Shown here in pieces: positions 47,154-59,209 of a DNA stretch of 64,000 nucleotides. The notes beneath the pieces were generated by a model. That model saw nothing but the letters and a program-made list of their open reading frames with translations. It did no database searches and was not told the origin of the DNA. The DNA is taken from contig JAECUM010009704.1 of the NCBI GenBank assembly GCA_016617855.1, positions 32,750 to 96,749 on the forward strand, read 5' to 3'. Position 1 is the stretch's first letter; each line of letters opens with the position of its first letter. The position numbers were made by a program, and so were the translations under genes. Source of the DNA: Megalonaias nervosa (taxonomy: Eukaryota; Mollusca; Bivalvia; Unionida; Unionidae).

Positions 47154-50111
47154 TTACAAATTTAGTCTATCCGGTGGTTTTGACAGCCTTCCTGAACGTG
47201 TGAAGTATCTGCTTTGACAGGTTGGCACTGCTTTGCTTTCATCTGAGTCAGTCAAAGTATCAGGGTGTGAAACAGTCACTCTGAGAGGCTCTGATAATAT
47301 AGTAGGCATGGGAATTAAATTTCTCCTCTTACGACGTGTCTCTCCCTCGTCAGTTACTACCATGTATGAACGAGGTGTAGATGCCTCAGATTTAACAATA
47401 CCTGAAGAAAAATGATCTTTAATCCATACTTTACTCCCTACCTGAAGTTTTTTCATATTTTTCTGGTGAGATGTCGACAATCATAATTTCTCTCTTGAGT
47501 TTGCTTTTGATAGTTTTCCGATTTCTTCAGTTTCATTAAATCTGGCCATTATGGCTGTAAGTTTTTTGGTGCCATTAGCAAAGTAGTTTGTAATTTTCTT
47601 CCCATCAGTAATTCAGCAGGGCTGTATCCATTCGGTAATGGTGTTGCATGATATGTCAAAAGAGCTATGTAAGGATCCTTTGCTTTTTTAAGCATTCTTT
47701 TAATTGTTTGAACAGCTCTTTCAGCAAGACCATTGCTCTGTGGATATTTTGGACTACTTGTAATATGCCTGAATCCGTAATTTGTCGCAAATTCTTTTAG
47801 CATTGTGGATATGTATTGCGGACCATTATCTGAAACTTATTCTTCTGGTATACCATGTCGCGCAAAGATTGATTTGAAATGATTGACAATTGCTTTTGAA
47901 CTTGTGCCTTGCAATTTTGCTATTTCGATGTATCGTGAAAAATAATCAATCACCAAGAGATATGTTTGACCATTCATTTCAAACAAGTCTGAAGCGACTC
48001 TTTGCCAAGGTCGACTTGGAAATTCATTTGGTATCATTGGTTCAGCTTTTTCTCTCGAGTTTTCAATGCAATTTTGGCAAGACTTTACCAAGTGTTCTGA
48101 GTACTTGGTCTTTTCCACCAAACTGATGTTTTGGCCTGTTCTCGGCATTTGACTATGCCTTGGTGACCATCATGAATTCTCTCTAGGATTTCTTTTTGAA
48201 GTGATTCTGGTACAACCAGGCATGTACCTTTTATTAAAAGACCATTTTGAATTGTAAATTCACCTCTGTCTGCCCAGTATGATTGAAGTTTTCCATCAAT
48301 AGCAAATTTCTCTGGCCGCCTCTTTTCATAGAATTGTACAAGTTGTTTGCAAGTCAAATCATTTCGATATTCAGACTTTATTTGTTCAAGCTGAGTATCT
48401 GATGCAGGCAAATTACTACGAAATCAACATAGGCGTTAGTTTCAGCCTGAAATTCTCTGTGACTTTCAGAGTGATAACTTAAAGGTGCTCTCGATAGAGC
48501 ATCAGCAGTTAATGATTTTTGACAGCAACATGAACTATACAAAAGTTGAATCGCATCAAATGCATTCTAAAGCATTGAATTCTAGGGGGTAATTTCCCAA
48601 GATTTTTGTGCTCATTAGCGGTACTAATGGCTTGTGGTCAGTTTCAGGTTTGAATTGTGACCCATTTAAATAGCTACTGAAGCGTTCACATGCCCAAGTG
48701 ATTGCAAGGGCCTCTCTTTTTATTTGAGCATAGCATTGCTCAGTTTCTGACATACCTCGCAATGCGAACGCCACTGGTCTCAGAGTGCTACCGTGCTTCT
48801 GCCGTAGCACAGCACCTAGAAGATGCATCTGCAGATACAACTATTTCTCTATTTGGATCATAATGTGCTAAAGTTGGTGAAGATATCATTTCTTGCTTGA
48901 TATCTCTAAAAGCTTGTTCTTGATCTGGACCTCAAGTCCACAAGTTTTTACCTTTCAAAAGCTCATGTAATGGTTTTGATTTTTCTGCCAAATTTGGACT
49001 AAATTTGCCAAACTGATTTGCCATACCGAGAAATCGTCGTATGTCTGTTACACATTTCGGTGTTTCCATTTCAGTTATAGCTTTGACTTTTTCCGGATCA
49101 GGTCGGCAACCATTTTTGTCAACATGCCCAAGAAATCTAATGGTCTTGAAAATTCACACTTTTCAGCATTCAAAGTGACGCCGGCCTTTTGAATTGATTT
49201 CATGACCATTTCTAGTCTTTCGTCATGCTGTTTCTGCATTTCCTCCAAAACAAGAATATCGTCCATGTGACAGAGTGTTCTGCCATGTCGCTCCAGAGTT
49301 TCTGACATCCTTTTGTGAAAAAATTCAGGCACGGGACTGATTCCAAATGGAAGGCGATTAAAATAAAACCTACCAAAAGAGTAATGAAAGTTGTAAGGTG
49401 GTGTGAATCTTCTAACAGGTTTATCTGCCAAAAGCCTGAGTTTGCATCAGGTTTGGTGAAAAACTTTGCACCTGCTAGTTTTGCAAGGGATTCTTCAACT
49501 GATGGTAGTGGGTGGTTCTGTCTTTTAACTGATTCATTCAGTTTAGTTAGATCCATGCAAATTCTTACCGTACCGTTTGGTTTCAGAACGACAACCATTG
49601 CCGTGCATCACTCAGTGGGCTCATCTACTTTTGAAATAACACCCATTTTTTCCATTCTATCCAACTCCTCTTGAACTTTATTCAGTAAAGGAATAGGAAC
49701 CTTTCTTGGGGTAGATAAGGCGTAAGGTTTTGCATTTTTGTCCAGAGTTATGTTATAGAACCATTTTGTTTTCCCTAGACCTTTAAACAAATCTGGGAAT
49801 TTCTCGTGATAATCCCTATCTAAATTTATGGATTTATCATGAATTTTGCTTGCATTTTGTGAGTTTTGATCTGAGGCATTTACTGAGAATATATTTACCT
49901 GTTCAATAATCTTGAGAGCCTGAATCGTGGGCCTGCCCAAGAATGCCTGATTCAGTCCCTTTACAACAAATATGTCTTGTACACTGAACACATTGTTTGA
50001 TTCCAGTCCACACGTAAATTTTCCCAGCACTTTAAGTTCAGAGTTTCCAGGTCCATGCAGTTTTCGATCAGACTTTGATAGTTTTTGGTTTCCGATTTTT
50101 TGTAAAGCCCT
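47154..50111 (-). pseudogene. gypsy pol: protease end, RT, RNase H, integrase (multiply broken)
   Basis: In order on the minus strand: the end of protease (50030-49900; AFLGRPTIQAL); RT N-terminal part with LKPNGTVRICMDLTKLNES (about 49585) and, in another frame, RLPFGISPVPEFFHKRMSET and the HMDDILV active site (about 49260); RNase H with FALRGMSETEQCYAQIKREA (about 48750); the integrase zinc region HDGHQGIVKCREQ (about 48170); the core with DLFEMNGQTYLLVIDYFSRY (about 47960) and PQSNGLAERAVQTIKRMLKK (about 47730); and a C-terminal domain to 47154. Breaks seen: stop at 49608-49610, frameshift near 49430, stops between 49075 and 48412, frameshift near 48130, stop near 47830, frameshift near 47500. 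The RT motif is HMDD rather than the usual YxDD. Confidence 0.92.
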
Positions 50112-50112
50112 C

Positions 50113-51048
50113 TCAGGAATTAGTCACATCAGCTCCAGTATCAATCTTGAATAAGAGTGAAGCATTGTTCAATCTCACATGCATTATCCACGGCTGACCC
50201 TTCTTTGTGCTAATAATCCCTAGAAATCCAGGTTCTGTTCTCGAATCTATTGTGCGAACCGCTGATTTTGCCAGACAGCATTTTGTATAGCGTCCCCTTT
50301 TCTTACACTTGTGGCATTCTGCTTCTTTTGCTGGACATTGGTCCCAAGAATGTTTAACTTTGTTTCCACATCTTGTGCATCCTTTTCTACTAACATTATT
50401 CTGTTGAACTTTTGGGATTTTATGTTTCTGTTTCCCATATTTCAGTGAAGACGATTTTTCTGCATCAATTTCACTCATTCGTTCTCCAGTTGCTCGTATA
50501 TTTGCTTGTTGCTTTTTCACAGCCTCATTTTGTCGAGCTTGATTAATGGCAGACTCTGGAGTTAGATTTGCATCTAACTGCAACTTTTCTGACAATTTTG
50601 AATCTCGCAGTCCAACTACAAGTCGATCTCTGATTATTTCATCATGTAGTGGTCCAAAATTACGATTATCTGCTAACACATAGATAACTGTAACAAAACT
50701 GTCCACTGTTTCTCCCTCTTCCTGTTTTCTTTGATTAAATTTTGCCCTTTCAAAAATTACATTCCTCTTTGGAATGAAATATCGCACGAGTCTCTCTGTC
50801 ACGGGCTTCCACTTCTTTTAATCTTCCTCTGTCAGGTTGAATGAAGACAAAATGTCATCAGCCTCACTTCCCATGGAATAAATCAAGGTATTTACTTGAA
50901 TTTCTTCCTCTTTTTCACTAAGTCCAGACGCTTGACGAAAGCGTTCAAAGCGCTGAAACCACTTTTCCCAAGTTTCAGGTCTCACAAAGTCAAATTTGTC
51001 TGGATTTGTAAATTGAAATGAAGCCATTTTCAACTCTGATAATTTCAA
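50113..51048 (-). pseudogene. gypsy gag with CCHC knuckle and start of protease
   Basis: The frame runs from ATG 51048 or 51027 (MASFQFTNPDKFDFVRPETW, a typical gypsy capsid start). It meets a stop at 50818-50820 and continues in the same frame from about 50817 to 50113. The second part has capsid-like helices (FNQRKQEEGETVDSFVTVIY), a zinc-knuckle region (CTRCGNKVKHSWDQCPAKEA then ECHKCKKRGRYTKCC) and the aspartic protease active site FKIDTGADVT (about 50135). Just after this a frameshift ends the frame. Broken. Confidence 0.9.
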
Positions 51049-51073
51049 TCCTGTATTTTTACTGCTGCCACAA

Positions 51074-51328
51074 TGTAATGTTATTTGTTATTGAAGAATA
51101 ACTGCAGAAGATGTTCTATACTTTTTATTAAATACAAGACATCAGTACAGCTAGGAAGGGGATTAAAGACTGCCCTGAAAGTATTTTTCCCATGGAACTT
51201 AAACCCTAGTGAACACTTAATATGAACCAGCTGTTGGTGTGTATCAGTTTCAGTTCAGTGTGGAATATCTAATTACTTTTATTGTCAAGTGATATTTCAA
51301 AGCTAATTAGATTAAGGCTTACAATACA
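51074..51328 (-). repeat. 5' LTR of the gypsy element
   Basis: 255 bp; the same blocks as the 3' LTR plus an extra segment TTAAAGACTGCCCTGAAAGT. Scattered substitutions between the LTRs show the insertion is not recent. Confidence 0.93.
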
Positions 51329-51538
51329 AAGGTCACTGATAAATTTCATCTGCTTTTCTGCATTTTTACTCAAATGTCCTTGAGACAGAGACATGAAACT
51401 TTGATGTTTTCCAAATTTACAACTTGATCACAATGGTCACAGTCAGATTGCACTTTTCAGGGGACAGAAATTCACGGAATTTGCTTGTGTTTGATACACA
51501 TTAGACTGACAGTGTTAAACTATGTTATTTATTTTCAG

Positions 51539-51640
51539 TTTATAGCTGGCAAGATGAAGGCAGCTGGTGTCAAATCAGATGATCTGGCCTCAGTTTTGAA
51601 GGCAGCTGAAGAATTGACTGTAGCTGATGATGCTGATGTT
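51539..51640 (+). CDS. Gly-rich VWA-domain protein, exon 9: post-VWA helical linker
   Basis: Acceptor ttattttcag and donor GTT|gtaagt bound 102 bp in phase 0. The product FIAGKMKAAGVKSDDLASVL, then KAAEELTVADDADV, is Lys/Glu/Asp/Ala-rich and probably helical, with no Gly-rich character. The exon lies about 210 bp downstream of the 5' LTR of the antisense gypsy element. Confidence 0.82.
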
Positions 51641-52699
51641 GTAAGTCTTGAACAATTTCATAACAATGCTATAATTATACAGTAAAACATAAATTACCCA
51701 GCCTTTGGTCATTTAGGCTTTTTATTATTTTGGATTACTTGTGAAAAATGTGCACCTAACCACAAGTAGTATATACATATATCTGCCAATATATTATGTG
51801 CTGACAGACCACTGTAAACATCAGTGCTCAAAGAATTTTTTTAGACACAGAACCAGGGAACTGGCTTTAAAAAATAACTTGCCCTGACTAAATTCCACTT
51901 GCCCCAAAGGGCCCTATTTTTTGGGACGTGGCGATGAACTTGCTCTGCTTCATTTTATGTTTTTATTTGCCTCTTAACCCTTTACCTTATAGAATGTATG
52001 GCTTTTTAGCCCTTCGATATACATGTAGCAAAGTTACCCAGTGCAGTGCACTATAAACAGAACACCTGTTACCTATTCAACTCCATACACATAGGCCTGC
52101 CTGTTAACTGTTAACCAGTGTAGTGTATGTTACGTTTAACAGCAATTTTAATCATTTTACATTTTTGGTACACATAAATTATGTATGGAAAGGTTTATGG
52201 GTAAAATCTGATCATTATAGCTGCTGTATAATTATTTTTCATGGAAGAATTTTTTATGTGCTTTAAAATCTTGAGAGAACTCGTTCATTGTCAAGTCAAT
52301 GAAGCCGCATGAACAGTTGTAGCTGCCATTTCTCATACTTGAAATTTACAAGTTCTTTGTCTGCATCTACATCACTAAATCATCTGAATTTGATAATTTA
52401 TAAAAAATAATTGCTGCCTACATCAATATCAGAGTCTATACTTAAGTTATTGAAGCTTTCATAGTTGTGATTCTAATCATGAAAGCTTGAGTAAGTACTG
52501 AACGAAATCCATGACCTCCATTTTGGAGTGTGGAGAATATGACCCAGCTACTTTAAATAGCAGATTTCGACCAGAGCGTAAACAGCGACCACGTGATCTG
52601 ACGTAATGGTCATTCACATAACTGAATGTAGTATCTAATGGGGGGTTTTCCCCGAAGGTGGCACTATGAAAACCCACTAAAAATGGCTGATCTTGACAG

Positions 52700-52830
52700 C
52701 AGGCGTTGAAAGGCACTTGCAAGTGAATGGTGTAGAGGCATCAAAAGGTGCTTACATGCGAATCGGGTAGAGGCATCCAAAGGCACTTCCATGAGAATAG
52801 AGTAGAGGCGTCCAAAGGTGCTTGAATGAG
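52700..52830. repeat. Short tandem repeat, about 47-bp unit, about 3 copies
   Basis: The unit reads GTAGAGGCATCCAAAGG, CACTTCCATGAGAAT with variation. The preceding kilobase of intron 9 (51641-52695) shows no other supported feature. Confidence 0.75.
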
Positions 52831-53237
52831 GTAAAGGGTTAAAATAGTGTACTTCAGAAGAAAATGTGTGAACTTGTTCTTGTTTTCCATAAATTTTATT
52901 TTGATTTGATTTAATAAAAAGTAGTGTTTTCTCAAGGTCCTGATGGAAACTAATACCAATTACCAAAATAGTTTCTTCCTGTATCAATGTCATCTTTACT
53001 GACTGGATCAGTAGTTTGAATATTCATAACCATTTGAACTTTCCTGCTTTAAGCATTTTTTCTTGACTCCATTGATTTCATACTATTCATGAGGCTGAAC
53101 CCTTGTACACACTCTGCTGTTGATGGGCTCACAACTTACATAATTTCCGACTATTGCACGATTGTTGTATATTCACATGCAATTCTTAATTATTGTGGAA
53201 TACACATCTGCTCTTGGGGGTGAGTGAGTGTGTGAGG

Positions 53238-54060
53238 TTTTTATTGCATAGAGCCAATTTGCCATGGTAAGTACATAATGAATTTGATGGTGGCTTAAAA
53301 AGTCACTTAGCCATGGTAAATATAGAATGAATTGGATGGTGGCATAGAAAGTCAATTGGCCATGGTAAGTACATAAATGAATTGAATGGTGGCACAGCAA
53401 ACCAATTGGCCATGATAAGTACATAATGAGTTGTGGCATAGAAAGCCAATTGTGGCCATGGTAAATATATAATGAGTTGTGGCATAGAAAGCAAATTGGC
53501 CATGGCAAGTACATCATGAGTTGGATGGTGGCACATAAAGCCAGTTGGATGGTAGCACAGGTAAGACCATGGAAAGTACATGATGAATTGGATGGTGGCA
53601 TAGCAAGCCAATTGAGGCCATGGTAAGTACATAATGAATTGGATGGTGGCATAGAAAGCCAATTGGCCATGGTAAGTACATAATGAATTGAATGGTGGCG
53701 TAGAAAGCCAGTTGGAGCCATAGTAAGTACATAATGAATTGAATGGTGGCATAGAAAGCCAATTGGGATCATGGTAAACACATAATATGTTGGATGGTAG
53801 CACAGACAAGGCCATGGTAAGTAAATAATGAATGGTGGCATAGAAAGCCAATTGGGGCCATAATAAGTACATAATGAATTGGATGATGGCATAAAAAGCC
53901 AATTGGGGCCATGGTAAATACATAATGAACTGTGGCATAGAAAGCCAATTGGAAGTGGTAAGTACATCATGAGTTGGATGGAGGAACATAAAGCTATTTG
54001 GATGGTTGAACAAACAAGGTCATGGAAAGTACATCATGAATTGGATGGTGGCATACAAAT
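53238..54060. repeat. Minisatellite, unit about 51 bp (42-57), about 15 copies
   Basis: The unit is GGCATAGAAAGCCAATTGGG, GCCATGGTAAGTACATAATG, AATTGGATGGT. Units differ in length by internal deletions. Antisense open frames of up to 265 codons cover it, but their peptides are simply the translated repeat. Confidence 0.92.
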
Positions 54061-54097
54061 CTAGAAATTGGGTAATTTCAGTGTGCATTGAGTCAAG

Positions 54098-54100
<3 letters not shown>

Positions 54101-54144
<44 letters not shown>
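54101..54144. repeat. (TA)n dinucleotide microsatellite
   Basis: About 20 uninterrupted TA units, then TAATATATCC. Confidence 0.95.
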
Positions 54145-54148
<4 letters not shown>

Positions 54149-54149
54149 C

Positions 54150-56200
54150 CTACAATCAATGAGTCTTAATTTTAGTTTTCAGAGACACTTACATTATTTG
54201 ACAATATGGTTGCTGGTCTTCAGCTTCCTTACAAGTCAGTGTACTGTTTGCATATTTCATCATGACCTGTATTAACCCTATTCCTCATTTAAGGGTTTAA
54301 TGTTGTTTTTTATGAGTTTTTCATGGTATAAACTGTCAGTTGCTGTTCTTGTTCTTTATAATTTTATCAGTTCTTTTATTTTGCCTTTTTAAAGAAGTTT
54401 AGAGCCATATTTAAGCATGTGAATTCTTGTTGAGGGCTTCTGCTACATTGCTATTTATTGAGCAGGTAACATAATTTAACATAATAGCTACGTCAACATC
54501 AAACAAGCAATGCCACCAATAGTAGATGATTTAAGGTTTTAAACATCCCACAGCATTGTCTTAATGTTTTATATAAATTGGCACTTGTTCTGAGTAGGAG
54601 CTCAATATTCAAGCAAAGGATGTGTTGTTTTGTTGGACATTCAAATTACTCTTGGATTTGATGATTTGTAGACAAGCTCAGTGTGACTTGGTTGATTCAT
54701 TATTGTCCATACTCCTGAATAACCAATTTTAATTTCATTAAATCTATTTTTGTGTTTGTTGACAGGTTAGACTATGTATAGGGCTACAAAAGAAATTAAG
54801 ACTATCAGTAAATGATTATGGTAATGGGGTCCAATAGTCAAATGAAGTAGGACACCAACATTGACAGTTATGATGTGGAACGGGTGGGATCTTTCTCCCA
54901 CCCACCCCTATCCCTACATTGTAACTATCAGGGTTGGTGTCTTATATTGTAGGAATGTGAGTTCCATTGTTTCAATGTTAGTCTTTTGTACCCCTCCTCC
55001 TAATCCCTATATCCATTTACATATAGTTTTAATTTCATTTGTAACCAGCCACAGTGAAAGAACAAGATCTGGCATAAATGTAACATTTTATTCTCTAGAT
55101 TTAGATCCAATCTAGTCAAAGAAAGAATGATTTATTTTCAGAAAAAAGTATACATGTTATTCGGTTCTGTCAAAATCAGTTTATTCAATTTTCAGAATAT
55201 GATATAAACCCACATTTTTTTTAAAAGCATGTATTGTGCATGCCTTCTGTTTCAGAGTTTACATTAGTTTCTTTACACATGACTCTATAGAAGTTTGTAT
55301 AAGGTAGTTCTCCATACAATTTATACAGAAATAAAGGCAGCTTGGCTTGATCACATGGTTACCTTCTGACCAATGAAAATCTTTGCTACATTTGCCAATT
55401 AATTCAATTACAGTTATTCAATGCTGAAAACAAATGAAGTCAGAGGGCCTTAAGTAATTTTTTTTATTTCAATCAGTAAAGAGAATAGTTTCAAGTTTTA
55501 TAGTTAGTTCATGTCACAGGGAGGCAGTGGATGCATCACAATTACAGAAAACACCCACTCTTTATTTCAGTGGAAACAGAAACAAACTACTCTTGAAATT
55601 AATGAATTAAAGTACAGTGTAACTATCTCTGTTTCTTTAAGGTCTACATCACTGTCTTGGTTTCTTATATAAGTCACTAATCCCCTTGCTTAGATTCATT
55701 GTCAAACAACTGCATAGGTACTGCTCAATATATTTAACCAGTAATGCATTACTCCATAAGAATGAGCAAGCAACAGCTTATTTGTTATAAATATGGAAAA
55801 CAAATAATATTTTTTCCCATTCATGTGTCACATACCATGCTTTGTGCAGACAGTTAATAGTTTGTGATAAGCAGATGATCTTCATAAGAGACCTACAAAT
55901 GTAGTCCTAGCATTGGGTTGAATATTGATAATTTACCAGTGTCTTTCAAGAATTTCAAAATGAAAATGTCTCACTTCATAAGTGCAATCAAGATTTCCTC
56001 AGGCAACTTTAGCTAATACATCATTTTGAAACAAGCCAGATGGGTAATTCACTTAGAATATAGCATGGGCTGATTTAAATTTTACAGGGGTCCCAGTCAT
56101 CAGGTTGACTGATTTGTTTACCTACCGCAAAGCATTATATTTTAGCATTATTAAAATGTCAAAAATCTTTAATTTTAGCTTATTAGCAATATTTAATTTT
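54150..56200. other. Intron 9 sequence with nothing recognised
   Basis: AT-rich, with no terminal repeats, SINE boxes or coding similarity that I can support. Confidence 0.5.
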
Positions 56201-56207
56201 GGCAATT

Positions 56208-56376
56208 AATCAGGCAGGCTTACATCATAAATCAGTGGCATCCTCATCTGATGATGCATTATTCAGACAGGCATACATTATACATCAGTGACACCCACAT
56301 CTGTTAATGTATTATTCACATAGGCACACATCAGTGGTGTCCTCATCAGTTGATGTATTATTCAGTCAGGCATACA
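56208..56376. repeat. 53-bp satellite, left part of the interrupted array
   Basis: Three diverged copies of the unit that dominates 57447-59205: CAGGCATACATTATACATCA, GTG, CACCC, CATCTGTTAATG, TATTATTCA. The array is cut after CAGGCATACAA by a DIRS fragment. Confidence 0.85.
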
Positions 56377-57446
56377 ACCTGATTTTCCTCCACATGAGAA
56401 ATACCTCCAGTTTTGCTTGTCCATGAAGTCTTCCAGTTCCAGGTTCTGCCATTCGAAATCATTTCTGCACCCAGAGTCTTCACCCAAGTTATGGGAGTTG
56501 TAGCATCCTATCTCTGACTACTGGGAACCCTGATTATCCAGTATTTTGATGGCTGGCTAATCAACAATGTTCAAGTTCAGTCTTTCAATCAGGATCTGTT
56601 CCATTCTTGGTCCACATTAACTCAGTTAATGCAATCTGAAGAAGTCATAACTCATTCCATCTCAGGACTTCATTTACGTGGGGGTGAATTTCCTCCCAAG
56701 CCAGAACTTAGTTCAGGTTCCACAGGATTGTATAGATCAAGTCCTGGCACTTCAAGAGACACTATGAGTGCAAACTTCATTGTCTGCTCACCTTTACCTA
56801 TCCTTATTGAGAGCCTTGAAAGCCACTGTGGATCTGTTTCCTTTGAGATGTCTTCATATTCTCTATCAGCTCTGATTCCACTAGGACCAGACTTTATCAA
56901 TATTTGCACTGGTGGATGAATCAGGACAGATTCCTGACTGGGGTCCCCATGCATGCACCTGATCCTCATTCCTGTCTGTTTGCTAACACGTTCTGATTCT
57001 GGTTGGAGTACTCATTTACAGCTGGAAGGCATAGTTCTCCAGGATCATTGGACTTTGGGAAAATCAATTTTATACATCAACAACTTAGAAATGAAAGCCA
57101 TATTTCTAGCACTCCAATGATGCATCACCATTGTAAGGCAGTCAATGGTCTCCTCTGACAACATGCCTGTCATAGCTATTTCCGATACCAAGGAGGCACA
57201 AATGCCTCTTCTCTTTGCGTGGAGGTTTGAAACCTTCATCGCTGAGCCACTTTGAAGAATATACCCTCTGAATTTGCCACATTCTGGGGAAGAAGAACAT
57301 TTTAGCAGACAGTCTGTCCAGATCAGGCAAAATGGTTCTCATACAATGGACTCTTCGACACTTCATAATGGAGTCCCTTTTCTCACTGTGGGGAAAGTGC
57401 CTGGTGGACTTGTTTGTGACCAGGCTTAACAACACACTTCCAGTTT
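56377..57446 (+). pseudogene. DIRS-like RT/RNase H fragment inserted in the satellite
   Basis: FQVLPFEIISAPRVFTQVMG, then an IIQYFDGWLINN-like segment (about 56435-56560), fits the RT core of DIRS elements, where LPFGLSTAPRVFTK and YLDDWL are usual; here the second DD Asp is replaced (FDGW). FIHQQLRNES, RYQGGTNASSLC and the ADSLSR-like end (about 57065-57345) follow the RNase H order, then a VDLFVTRLNN-like stretch at about 57400. Several stops and frame changes. The fragment ends abruptly at the satellite on both sides. Confidence 0.75.
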
Positions 57447-59205
57447 AGACAGGCCTACATTATATATCAGTGGCACCCTCATCTGTTAATGCATTATTCA
57501 GACAGGCATACATTACACATCTGTGGCATCCTCATCTGTTAATGCATTACTCAGACAGGCCTACATTGTACATCAGTTGCATCCTCATCTGTTAATGCAT
57601 TACTCAGACAGGCATACCTTATACATCAGTGGCACCCTCATCTGTTAATGCTTTACTCAGATAGGCCTACATTGTACTACAGTTGCACCATCATCTGTGA
57701 GTGCATTATTCAGACAGGCATACATTATACATCTGTGGCATCCTCATCTGTTAATGCATTACTCAGACAGGCATACATTACACATCTGTGGCATCCTCAT
57801 CTGTTAATGCATTACTCAGACAGGCCTACATTGTACATCAGTTGCATCCTCATCTGTTAATGCATTACTCAGACAGGCATACCTTATATATCAGTTACAA
57901 CCTCATCTGTTGATTCATTATTCAGATAGGCATACATTATACATCAGTTACAACCTCATCTGTTGATTCATTATTCAGATAGGCATACATTATACATCAG
58001 TTACAACCTCATCTGTTGATTCATTATTCAGATAGGCATACATTATACGTCAGTTACAACCTCATCTGTTGATTCATTATTCAGATAGGCATACATTATA
58101 CATAGTTACAACCTCATCTGTTGATTCATTATTCAGATAGGCATACATTATACATCAGTTACAACCTCATCTGTTGATTCATTATTCAGATAGGCATACA
58201 TTATACATCAGTTACAACCTCATCTGTTGATTTATTATTCAGATAGGCATACATCATTGGCACCCTCATCTGCAAATGCATCATTCAGATAGGCATATGT
58301 TGTACATCAGTGGCACCCTCATCTGTTAATGCATTATTCACATAGGCATACATCAGTGGCATCCTCATCTGTTAATGCATTACTCTGACCGGCCTACTTT
58401 GTACATCAGTTGCATCTTCGTCTGTTAAAGCATTATTCAGACAAGCATACATTGTACATCTGTGGCACCCTCATCTGTTTAGGCATTATTCAAATAGGCA
58501 TACCTTGTATATCAGTTGCATCCTCATCTGTTCATGCATTATTCAGATAGGCATACATTATACATCAGTGGCATCCTCATCTGTTAATGCATTGTTCAGA
58601 CAAACATACATTATACATCAGTTGCAACCTCATCTGTTAATGCATTATTCAGACAGGCATACATTATACATCAGTGGCACCCTCATCTGTTAATGCATTG
58701 TTCAGACAAACATACATTATACATCAGTTGCAACCTCATCTGTTCATGCATTATTCAGATAGGCATACATTATACATCAGTGGCATCCTCATCTGTTAAT
58801 GCTTTACTCAGACAGGCATACATTATACATCAGTGGCACCCTCATCTGTTAAAGCATTATTCAGACAGGCATACCTTACACATCAGTGGCACCCTCATCT
58901 GTTAAAGCATTATTCAGACAGGCATACCTTACACATCAGTGGCACCCTCATCTGTTAAAGCATTATTCAGACAGGCCTACCTTACACATCAGTGGCATGC
59001 TTATCTGTTAATGCGTTATTCAGATAGGGATACATTATGCATCTGTGGCACCCTCATTTGTTAATGCATTATTCAGACAGGCATACATTATGCATCAGTT
59101 GCAACCTCATCTGGTCATGCATTATTCAGACAGGCATACATTATACATCAGTTGCACCCTGATCTGTTGATTCATTATTCAGATAGGCGTATGTTTTGTT
59201 AATGC
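57447..59205. repeat. 53-bp satellite/minisatellite array, about 33 copies
   Basis: The unit is CATTATTCAGACAGGCATAC, ATTATACATCAGTGGCACCC, TCATCTGTTAATG. The period of exactly 53 bp was checked between 57901 and 57954. Sub-families are visible: one local block (57890-58240) with CAGTTACAACCTCATCTGTT and GATTCATTATTCAGATAGG is nearly homogeneous and expanded as a group. Open frames within are artefacts of repeat periodicity. Confidence 0.95.
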
Positions 59206-59209
59206 ATTA

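Larger units (their letters stand above)
46842..51328 (-). mobile_element. Ty3/gypsy LTR retrotransposon, full length but decayed
   Basis: 4,487 bp bounded by LTRs of 231 and 255 bp that begin TG and end CA on the element strand. Flanks ATGGT (46837-46841) and AAGGT (51329-51333) form a 5-bp target duplication with one mismatch. A primer binding site, TGGCAGCAGT (51061-51070, reverse strand), lies 3 nt inside the 5' LTR. A polypurine tract, AGGAAGGGAGA (47073-47083, reverse strand), abuts the 3' LTR. Domain order gag, protease, RT, RNase H, integrase identifies Ty3/gypsy. It lies antisense in intron 8, its 5' LTR ending about 210 bp before exon 9. Confidence 0.95.

Noticed and set aside
53173..54013. 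Antisense open frames of 265, 236 and 82 codons
   Set aside because: They translate a minisatellite of about 51 bp; the peptides are the repeat read in several frames, with no start context, splice logic or domain.
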